Under the pieces are notes generated by a model. It did not search any database and had not been told where the DNA came from. It saw only the letters and a program-made list of their open reading frames with translations. Positions 1 through 5,017 of a stretch of 5,017 nucleotides of DNA are shown here, in pieces; the stretch's first letter is position 1, and the number at the start of each line of letters is the position of its first letter. Location of the stretch: assembly GCA_023423235.1 (NCBI GenBank), contig JAFAFY010000347.1, forward strand, positions 1 through 5,017. The letters are read 5' to 3'. The position numbers and the translations under genes are program-made. The stretch comes from Pseudomonadota bacterium (lineage in GTDB: Bacteria > Pseudomonadota > Gammaproteobacteria > Xanthomonadales > Xanthomonadaceae).

Positions 1-16
1 CCGGCGGCGGCGACGG

Positions 17-3000
17 TCAGAACCGGTAGCGGAACCCGAACATGTAGCGCGGCCCGGTCTGGGTGGCGTAGAACACCTCGCGCTCGTGGCGGCCGTGCGA
101 GCGCGCGGTCTCGTCGGTCAGGTTGATCGCCTCGGCGTGGATGGTGAAGTTCTCGTTGACCTGGTAGCTGATGTTGAGGTCCAACTGGCCGTAGTCCTCC
201 ACGTACACCGGGTTGGGGCGCCAGCTGTCGTAGGTGCTGGAGAGGAACTTGTCGCGCCAGTTGTAGGCCGCGCGCACCTGCCAGCCGTGCTTGTCGTAGA
301 ACGCCACCAGGTTGGCCGAATCGCTGAGCCCCAGCATCGCGAACTGGTCGCCCAGGGCGTAGTCGTCATAGGTGAGGTCGGAATCGACGATGGTGTAGTT
401 GGCCGACAGGCCGAAGCCCGACTCGCCGAACATGTGCTGGAGATTGAGCTCCCAGCCATCCAGCGACGATGAGTCGCGGTTGACCGGTACCGAGACCCGG
501 AACACCGCCGCCGGGTCGCCCGGCAGGCCGGCGATGGTGCCGGTGGGCTGGCCGTTGGTGTCGGTGCCGGTCACCACCACGCCCGGGTCGCCGGCATGGT
601 TGGCGAAGATGTACTGGCGCACGCAGTTGCGGAAGTCGGTGCTGCCCACCGCGCAGCCATTGGCCACGGCGGCGTTGAAGTAGGCGCCGCCGACCGGCGT
701 GGTCAGATCGAACGGCGAGGTTTCGATGACGGAGGTGCCGATGTAGTTGGAGATGTCCTTGCGGAACCAGCCCACCGACAGGTAGCTGCCCTCGGCGTAG
801 TACCACTCGAACGACAGGTCAAAGTTCTTGGACTCCAGCGGCTTCAGGCCCGGGTCGCCCTGCGAGCCGGTACCGCCCTCGTAGGCCGCGAACGAATCCA
901 GCGTCTGCCCGCCCTGGATATGGTTCCACTGCGGCCGGCCGATGCTGTGGCCGTAGCTGGCGCGCAGCACCATGTCCTCGGTGATCTCCAGGCTGGTGTC
1001 GACGCTGGGCAGCCAGTACTCGTACTTGCCGCGCAGGGTGGTGAAGTCGGGGTCGCCAAACTGCACCGAGAACTCGTTGGCACCGGTCCACAGCAGCCCG
1101 GTGGCGATCGGCACCAGCGCGCTGGAGGTGACGTCGGTTTCCTCGTAGCGCACGCCCACCGCCACGTTCAGCGGCATCGACAGGTCGAAGGTGTTGCTCC
1201 ACTGCAGGTAGGCGCTCTTGGATTTCTCGGTCGTGCGGCGGTCGGTGGTGAAATCCGCCGGCGGCAGGTAGGCGGCCTCGTCGCCGCCACGCGCGGCGAT
1301 CGCGGCCTGGCGCAGCTTGTCGAAGTCGAACAGGTAGAACTGGCCGAAGGCGTTGCCGCTGCCCGCGAACTGGTCGAAATAGCGGCTGATGTCGTCGGCG
1401 ATCCACAGGCCGTCGGCGTAGTCGGCCGCGCCGTTGCCGAACCCGCCCCAGTCGTCGCGCTGGGTGAAGTTGTAGGCGGTGCGGTTCTGCACCTCGGTGT
1501 AGGCGACGCCGAAATCCAGGCGCGAGTAGTCGGCGAAACGGAACGTACCGCTGACCTGGCCCTGTTCCACTTCCGACTTCATGTAGCTGTTGCGGAACGA
1601 GGAGCCGGTGACCATCATCTGGTCGGCACCGACCGAACTCATGCCCGGCGGCAGCATGACCGACAGCACCGGGAAGTCGCCGCTGAAATCGACGTTGGTG
1701 ACGCTGCGCGCGAAGGCTGCGGTGCCGATGACGTTGTTCGAGCCGAACGGGCTGTCCGCGCCCGATTCCGCGCTGGAACTGTGGTAGTCGAACACCAGGT
1801 CCAGGTCATCGGTCGCCGCCCAGGCGACGTTGAAGCCGACCGACTTGTTCTCGTTCTTGGTCGCGAACTGCGCGCCGGCCATCGCCAGGTCGCCCGGGCG
1901 CAGCTCGTATCCGGCCGGGCATACGCCGGCGGCGTCGCTCGCGGTCCACTGGTCGGTGGCCGGATTGAAGCAGCCCGCGTACTCGGTGTAGCTGATCGGC
2001 GCGGCGACCGGGCCGTCGGTCCAGGTGGTCTCCGAGGCCGCCTGGTTGAACCAGGTCGACAGCTCGTGGCGGCGCTGCTGGATGCGGTTCTCGGCGTAGG
2101 TGTAGTCCAGCGTCGCGGTGATCCGGTCGGTCGGCGCCCACTGCAGCGTGGCCTGGCCGTTGGTGCGCTGGCGGCTGACGCCGTTCACTGCGTAGATCAG
2201 GTTCTGCGGGATCGAATAGAGATCGTCCGGGCCCGGCGGGTTGGTCGCGTTGGCCGCTGGTCCGGGATTGGCCAGCGGGCCCTCGTTGCCGCGGAACGGA
2301 TACCAGCCGCCGCCCACCGCGGCCTCGTTGTAGCCGAAGTCGCGCGACTGGTAGCTGCCGCTGAGCGCGATGCCGAAACGGCCGTCCTCGCTGGCGGTGC
2401 TGAAGATGCCCGACATCTCGCCGGTCCAGCTGTCGCCCTGCATCGGCTTGGGCAGGTTGTCGACCGAGGTGTCGTGCACCGCCTTCATGCCCACGCTGGC
2501 GAGCGGGCCGCTTTCCAGCGGGCGCGCGGTCTTGATGTTGATGGTGGCGCCGATGCCGCCGGTGGCGGTGGCCGCGCGCGAGGTCTTGAACACCTCGACG
2601 CCGGAGATCGACTCCGAAGCCAGGTTGGCGAAATCGAAGGCGCGCGAGTTCGAGGCATTGGTGGCTTCGATGCTGGAGGCGGGCATCTGCCGGCCGTTGA
2701 GCAGCACCAGGTTGAAGTCCGGGCCGACGCCGCGCACGGTGACCTTCGAGCCTTCACCCTGCGAGCGGTCGATCGACACGCCGGAGATGCGCTGCAGCGA
2801 CTCGGCGAGGTTGGTGTCGGGGAACTTGCCGATGTCCTCGGCGACGATGCCGTCGACGATGCCCTGGGCGTCGCGCTTGAGGTTCATCGACGAGGTCAGG
2901 CTGCCGCGGATGCCGGTCACCATCACCGCGTCGAGCTCGGTGGCGTCGGATGCGGTCTCGGCTTGCGTGGTTTCGCGCGGCGCTTCGACCACCTGCGCGG

Positions 3001-3076
3001 CGAGCGGCGGGGCCAGCGCCAGCAGCAGCGCGGACGTCAGGAGCCGCTTCTTGGGCACGGCATGCAGATGCTTCAT
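17..3076 (-). CDS. TonB-dependent outer-membrane receptor, Xanthomonas/Caulobacter type, probable carbohydrate importer
   Basis: A 1019-residue TonB-dependent receptor that should sit in the outer membrane and import a ligand using energy from TonB-ExbB-ExbD. Residues 1-27 form a signal peptide (basic KKR, leucine-rich core, cleavage after LAA). A TonB-box-like stretch, ELDAVMVTG, follows at about 47-55. The plug spans roughly 65-186, with IGKFPDTNLAESLQRI at 82-97, VRGVGPDFNLVLLNGR at 114-129 and GGIGATINIKTARP at 173-186. The beta-barrel fills the rest and ends in the outer-membrane signature FGFRYRF with a terminal Phe. Only four cysteines occur, in two close pairs (369/386 and 808/818), probably disulfides in surface loops. 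The reading frame runs upstream to 3544, but the start at 3076 is preferred because a signal peptide begins there behind a good ribosome binding site. There is no N-terminal STN domain, so signalling to an anti-sigma factor is unlikely. The substrate cannot be read from the sequence; the neighbouring sugar symporter and LacI-like operator suggest an oligosaccharide or glycoside. Confidence 0.95.
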   Translation of the reverse strand: MKHLHAVPKKRLLTSALLLALAPPLAAQVVEAPRETTQAETASDATELDAVMVTGIRGSLTSSMNLKRDAQGIVDGIVAEDIGKFPDTNLAESLQRISGVSIDRSQGEGSKVTVRGVGPDFNLVLLNGRQMPASSIEATNASNSRAFDFANLASESISGVEVFKTSRAATATGGIGATINIKTARPLESGPLASVGMKAVHDTSVDNLPKPMQGDSWTGEMSGIFSTASEDGRFGIALSGSYQSRDFGYNEAAVGGGWYPFRGNEGPLANPGPAANATNPPGPDDLYSIPQNLIYAVNGVSRQRTNGQATLQWAPTDRITATLDYTYAENRIQQRRHELSTWFNQAASETTWTDGPVAAPISYTEYAGCFNPATDQWTASDAAGVCPAGYELRPGDLAMAGAQFATKNENKSVGFNVAWAATDDLDLVFDYHSSSAESGADSPFGSNNVIGTAAFARSVTNVDFSGDFPVLSVMLPPGMSSVGADQMMVTGSSFRNSYMKSEVEQGQVSGTFRFADYSRLDFGVAYTEVQNRTAYNFTQRDDWGGFGNGAADYADGLWIADDISRYFDQFAGSGNAFGQFYLFDFDKLRQAAIAARGGDEAAYLPPADFTTDRRTTEKSKSAYLQWSNTFDLSMPLNVAVGVRYEETDVTSSALVPIATGLLWTGANEFSVQFGDPDFTTLRGKYEYWLPSVDTSLEITEDMVLRASYGHSIGRPQWNHIQGGQTLDSFAAYEGGTGSQGDPGLKPLESKNFDLSFEWYYAEGSYLSVGWFRKDISNYIGTSVIETSPFDLTTPVGGAYFNAAVANGCAVGSTDFRNCVRQYIFANHAGDPGVVVTGTDTNGQPTGTIAGLPGDPAAVFRVSVPVNRDSSSLDGWELNLQHMFGESGFGLSANYTIVDSDLTYDDYALGDQFAMLGLSDSANLVAFYDKHGWQVRAAYNWRDKFLSSTYDSWRPNPVYVEDYGQLDLNISYQVNENFTIHAEAINLTDETARSHGRHEREVFYATQTGPRYMFGFRYRF

Positions 3077-3083
3077 CGATGTT

Positions 3084-3091
3084 CCCTCCCC
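3084..3091 (-). promoter_or_regulatory. Ribosome binding site of the TonB-dependent receptor
   Basis: On the minus strand this reads GGGGAGGG, followed by AACATCG and the ATG at 3076. The GGAG core has normal spacing and decides the start, because the longer open frame upstream encodes arginine- and proline-rich text with no signal peptide. The purine tract could pair with the CCC of the adjacent GGGATCCC palindrome (3093-3100), which is a weak hint of structure near the site. Confidence 0.75.
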
Positions 3092-3164
3092 AGGGATCCC
3101 GCCAACTCGGTTGTAGGTGTCGTGTTCGGTTCGTGGACGCGGCCGGCGACGGCGCGACGGGGGG

Positions 3165-3193
3165 ATTGGAGGGCAGATTGACAGCGTTGTCAA
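3165..3193 (-). promoter_or_regulatory. Predicted sigma70-type promoter of the TonB-dependent receptor
   Basis: Reading the minus strand, a perfect -35 TTGACA (3193-3188) is followed by a 17-bp spacer and TCCAAT (3170-3165), which matches four of six -10 consensus positions. Transcription would start near 3158, leaving a 5' untranslated leader of about 80 nt. The -35 is the distal arm of the LacI-like palindrome described separately, so a bound repressor would block RNA polymerase. The match and spacing are seen directly; activity is inferred. Confidence 0.5.
3178..3193. promoter_or_regulatory. LacI-family-type operator palindrome over the receptor promoter
   Basis: The 16-bp sequence TTGACAGCGTTGTCAA has perfect 6-bp arms (TTGACA/TGTCAA) around a centre of GCGT, with CG at the exact dyad. 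Even-length palindromes with a central CG are typical of LacI/GalR-family operators, and TGACA..CG..TGTCA-like sites are the sort found before sugar-uptake receptors in Xanthomonas-type bacteria. It covers the -35 hexamer of the receptor promoter, so repression is the expected mode. It is also 257 bp upstream of the divergent hydrolase, where any effect is uncertain. The regulator gene is not in the window. Confidence 0.6.
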
Positions 3194-3216
3194 AAAAGCC
3201 CGGACAAGGCTCCGGC
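3192..3216 (-). terminator. Intrinsic-terminator-like hairpin with T6 tract
   Basis: On the minus strand, GCCGGA and TCC-G-GGC form a 6-bp stem with one bulged G and a 6-nt loop (GCCTTG), followed immediately by TTTTTT. An alternative 5-bp pairing (GAGCC/GGCTT) uses the same bases. It faces the receptor promoter, and the T tract runs into its -35. It would stop minus-strand RNA arriving from the symporter side or antisense to the hydrolase. The stem is short for a GC-rich genome, so confidence is moderate. Confidence 0.4.
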
Positions 3217-3438
3217 GCGGCCGGGATACCGCGGAAAACCGCAGAAGTCCGTGCTGCGCTGCAGCGCGTTTCCGCGCGGCATTCGCGCCGTGACAGGCGC
3301 GGACTTGGCGCGGTCGGGCAGGCACCGGATCGGGGCATCGTGGCGGTGTCGCAAGCGGCGACCGCCAGCGCCGCAGGGGGCGATCGCGATGCGATGATCG
3401 CGGCGATACCCGATGCCGGCGCGCATCGGCCACTGCCC
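3217..3438. other. Remainder of the divergent intergenic region; no gene seen
   Basis: This stretch leads into the hydrolase gene. I see no convincing sigma70 promoter on the plus strand and no RNA gene. It holds several small dyads: GCGG-AAAA-CCGC at 3231-3242, the 12-bp perfect palindrome GCGCTGCAGCGC at 3256-3267, a 6-bp stem around GTGACA at 3284-3301, and CGCGAT/ATCGCG at 3385-3402 within a run of GCGAT repeats. Short GC-rich dyads are common by chance at this composition. The plus frame is open through here, and an in-frame ATG at 3394 is not preceded by a ribosome binding site. Confidence 0.4.
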
Positions 3439-3444
3439 AGGGAG
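3439..3444 (+). promoter_or_regulatory. Ribosome binding site of the alpha/beta-hydrolase
   Basis: AGGGAG lies six bases before the ATG at 3451. It supports this start over the in-frame ATGs at 3394 and 3481, neither of which has a comparable site. Confidence 0.7.
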
Positions 3445-3450
3445 TCCGCA

Positions 3451-4329
3451 ATGAAGCTGCCAGCCCCGCCCAAGTTCGCCATGCTGTTGCGTGGCCTGCT
3501 GTTGCCCGGTGTGCTGTTGCCCGGTGTGTTGTCGGTCGCGGCAACCGCCGCGCCGGCCTGGGCGCAGCCGCCCGTGCACGAACGCCAGGTCCAGCTCGGC
3601 GACATGCGCATGCACTACCGGGAGATGGGCACGGGCGAGGCGCTGGTGCTGCTGCACGGCTTCGGCGGCTGTGGCCGCGAATGGCAGGCGCAGGCCACCC
3701 GGCTGGCGGCGCATTACCGGGTGTTGATGCCGGACCTGCGCGGACACGGCGGTTCCAGCAATCCCGCGGCGACGTTCAGTCATCGCCAGGCCGCCGACGA
3801 CGTGTCCGCGCTGCTCGACCATCTCGGCATCGCGCGCTTCAGGGCGATCGGCATCAGCAGCGGCGGCATGACCCTGCTGCACATCGCGACCCGCGACCCG
3901 GCGCGGGTCGAGGCGATGGTGCTGGTGGGCGTTGCCGACCATTTCCCCGAGCAGGCGCGCGCGATCACACGCCGGGCGGGCGCCACCGGCCCGCGCGCCG
4001 CGGACCTGGACTATTTCCGCCAGTGCGCGAGCGCGGGCGAGGTCCAGGTCGAGGCGCTGGCGCGGCAGTTCGCCGCGTTCGCCGACAGCCATGGCGATGT
4101 CGACTTCAGCGCGCAGGCGCTGGGTACGATCCGCGCACGCACGCTGCTGGTGCACGGCGATCGCGACGAGTTCTTCCCGGTCGCGGTGCCGGTGGCGATG
4201 CACGCCGCGATCCCCGGCGCCGCGCTGTGGATCGTGCCCGAAGGTCCGCACGTGCCGATCCACGGCCGCTGGGCGCAGGCGTTCGAGGACGAGGCCCTGC
4301 GCTTCCTGCGGGCAGCGCCGTCGCCGTGA
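3451..4329 (+). CDS. Exported alpha/beta-fold hydrolase
   Basis: A 292-residue serine hydrolase of the alpha/beta-fold family. Residues 1-38 look like a signal peptide (Lys2 and Lys8, a leucine-rich core, cleavage after PAWA), so the enzyme is probably periplasmic or secreted; the n-region is proline-rich and unusual. The core fold starts at about 47. HGFGG (69-73) is the oxyanion-hole motif, and PDLRGHGGS (94-102) follows. The nucleophile elbow is GISSG (134-138) with Ser136. The acid is most likely Asp239 in HGDRD (235-239), and the base His267 in EGPH. Thus the full triad is present and spacing is normal for the family. The cap region (about 165-220) is small and carries no motif I recognise. 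Reaction and substrate are unknown: esterase, lactonase or C-C hydrolase activity are all possible. It diverges from the receptor gene and converges on the symporter gene. A role in removing acyl or aryl groups from an imported glycoside is only an inference from position. Confidence 0.9.
   Translation: MKLPAPPKFAMLLRGLLLPGVLLPGVLSVAATAAPAWAQPPVHERQVQLGDMRMHYREMGTGEALVLLHGFGGCGREWQAQATRLAAHYRVLMPDLRGHGGSSNPAATFSHRQAADDVSALLDHLGIARFRAIGISSGGMTLLHIATRDPARVEAMVLVGVADHFPEQARAITRRAGATGPRAADLDYFRQCASAGEVQVEALARQFAAFADSHGDVDFSAQALGTIRARTLLVHGDRDEFFPVAVPVAMHAAIPGAALWIVPEGPHVPIHGRWAQAFEDEALRFLRAAPSP
3498..3527 (+). repeat. Two-copy 15-bp tandem repeat inside the hydrolase signal peptide
   Basis: The unit GCTGTTGCCCGGTGT occurs twice back to back (3498-3512 and 3513-3527) without mismatch. 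Being 15 bp it keeps frame and duplicates LLPGV in the hydrophobic core (residues 17-21 and 22-26). It is probably a replication-slippage duplication that lengthened the export signal. Confidence 0.85.
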
Positions 4330-4339
4330 ACGCGGTCGC

Positions 4340-4379
4340 CTGGCGCGCGGCCAGCATCCGCCGCGAGGACGGATGCCGG
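4340..4379. terminator. Hairpin between convergent genes, possible bidirectional terminator
   Basis: GCATCCG (4354-4360) pairs exactly with CGGATGC (4370-4376). The stem continues inward as CC/GG capped by a GCGA (GNRA) tetraloop, with one bulged A at 4369, and outward as CC/GG past an A-C mismatch. An overlapping alternative stem, CTGGC-GCGCG-GCCAG, lies at 4340-4354. The site is in the 76-bp gap between the stops of the hydrolase and the symporter, where a shared terminator is expected. No T tract follows on either strand, so intrinsic termination would be inefficient; 3' end stabilisation is an alternative role. Confidence 0.5.
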
Positions 4380-4405
4380 GGTTCAGTGCCTGCCCGGGCG
4401 GCGGC

Positions 4406-5017
4406 TCACCAGAAGATCGCGTAGAGCGCGATGAAGATCGCGACCACGCCGAGCGCGCCGACGTTGAACACCGACGAGGTGGCATAGCTGACGTCGTCGG
4501 TACGGATGAAGTCCTTGCCCTCGGCCGGCCGAGTCAGCAGCGAGACCACGATGCCCAGCGCCACCGCCAGCAGGAACACGATGCCGACGCGGTGGATGAA
4601 CGGCAGCGCCGGCAGCAGCTGGCCGATCACGATCGACAGCAGGAACGACCCGCCCGCCGCCGCCAGCGCACCGGCCTCGTTGGCGCGCTTCCAGAACAGG
4701 CCGAGCACGAAGATCGCGACGATGCCCGGGGTGAAGTAGCCGGTGTAGTCCTGGATGAACTGGAAGCCCTGGTCGAAACCGGCCAGCAGCGGCCGCGCGG
4801 TCAGCGCCGCGATCAGCATCGCCACCACCGAGACGATGCGGCCCACGCGCACGATCTGCGCCTGGCTGCGTTCGCCGGGCAGGCGGTTGTACAGGTCGAG
4901 GGTGAAGATGGTCGAGATCGAGTTGGTCATCGACGCCAGCGAGGAGACGATCGCCGCGATCAGCGCGGCGAACACGATGCCCAGGATGCCCACCGGCAGC
5001 AGCGCCATCATCGTCGG
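4406..5017 (-). CDS. Sodium/sugar symporter of the SSS (SGLT) family, C-terminal part; 5' end beyond the window
   Basis: Inner-membrane Na+-coupled sugar transporter; the last 203 residues are present, ending at a TGA at 4406. The open frame enters from the right edge as Pro-Thr, so the first Met seen (5011) is internal. From that Met, residues 19-31 (AAIVSSLASMTNS) match the TM8 sodium site of the Vibrio transporter vSGLT: by my memory of its numbering, Ala20, Ser23 and Ser24 correspond to Ala361, Ser364 and Ser365. FIQDYTG (85-91) matches the sugar-contacting segment, with Gln87 at the place of Gln428. Both alignments give the same ungapped offset of 341, so about 340 residues lie outside the window. 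Further helices are visible: about 54-70, TPGIVAIFVLGLFW (94-107), 113-134, 141-160, and a last one ending at the C-terminus IALYAIFW. The family and Na+ coupling are well supported. The sugar (glucose, galactose or another) is not determined. It faces the receptor in the same direction but is separated by the opposed hydrolase, so they are not one operon. Confidence 0.93.
   Translation of the reverse strand, partial: PTMMALLPVGILGIVFAALIAAIVSSLASMTNSISTIFTLDLYNRLPGERSQAQIVRVGRIVSVVAMLIAALTARPLLAGFDQGFQFIQDYTGYFTPGIVAIFVLGLFWKRANEAGALAAAGGSFLLSIVIGQLLPALPFIHRVGIVFLLAVALGIVVSLLTRPAEGKDFIRTDDVSYATSSVFNVGALGVVAIFIALYAIFW

Noticed and set aside
596..3181. An 861-codon open frame on the plus strand opposite the receptor gene
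   Set aside because: Its translation is rich in Arg, Gly, Ala and Val with no domain or signal, and it lies wholly antisense to a clear TonB-dependent receptor. Long antisense frames are expected where a high-GC gene rarely uses codons that read as stops on the other strand.
3178..3206. TTGACA on the plus strand (3178-3183) as a hydrolase promoter
   Set aside because: The hexamer is a perfect -35, but nothing like a -10 lies 16 to 18 bp downstream (CGGACA at 17 bp). The matching promoter is on the minus strand.
3380..3387. GCGATCGC palindrome and GCGAT repeats as a repeat array or CRISPR-like element
   Set aside because: The units are only 5 to 8 bp, irregularly spaced and favoured by the base composition. 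No repeat-spacer structure is present anywhere in the window.
2950..3450. Upstream extension of the hydrolase frame to 2950, or a start at 3394
   Set aside because: The extension overlaps the receptor's 5' coding part antisense, and its residues are not hydrolase-like. No ribosome binding site precedes 3394, while 3451 has AGGGAG at good spacing and begins a signal peptide.
3077..3544. N-terminal extension of the receptor frame by 156 codons up to 3544
   Set aside because: The extension is low-complexity Arg/Pro/Ala text, overlaps the hydrolase start and the predicted promoter, and would bury the signal peptide. The start at 3076 has a ribosome binding site and a signal peptide.
3190..4485. 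A 431-codon minus-strand frame opposite the hydrolase
   Set aside because: Its product is arginine-rich and has no recognisable motif, while the opposing frame encodes a complete alpha/beta-hydrolase with all catalytic residues. It is treated as a composition artefact.

Overview
The window looks like chromosomal DNA from a high-GC gammaproteobacterium, most likely a xanthomonad relative (Xanthomonas, Lysobacter, Luteimonas or Pseudoxanthomonas type). The base composition is GC-rich by eye. The TonB-dependent receptor has the TBDR signature seen repeatedly in Xanthomonas and Caulobacter (VMVTGIRGS, then DIGKFPDTNLAESLQRI). This placement is inferred from protein style and not from a marker gene.

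Layout. A complete outer-membrane TonB-dependent receptor gene (17-3076, minus strand) fills the first three fifths. A 374-bp divergent intergenic region (3077-3450) follows. It carries a compact control block for the receptor: an intrinsic-terminator-like hairpin, a consensus -35 with a plausible -10, and a 16-bp LacI-type palindrome that covers the -35. Next is a complete alpha/beta-hydrolase gene with a signal peptide (3451-4329, plus). A 76-bp convergent gap contains a strong hairpin with a GCGA tetraloop. The last gene (4406-5017, minus) is the C-terminal part of an SSS-family sodium/sugar symporter whose 5' end lies beyond the right edge.

How the parts may fit. The arrangement resembles a carbohydrate utilisation (CUT) locus: the receptor would bring an oligosaccharide or glycoside across the outer membrane using TonB energy, the exported hydrolase could act on an ester or similar bond in the periplasm, and the symporter would carry the resulting sugar across the inner membrane with Na+. 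A LacI-family repressor, not in the window, would respond to the sugar. The symporter assignment is strong and the receptor family assignment is very strong. The substrate, the hydrolase's role in the pathway and the shared regulation are inference. No glycoside hydrolase, regulator, RNA gene, mobile element or CRISPR array is visible. I found no evidence for a wholly new system; the most noteworthy item is the layered control region upstream of the receptor.
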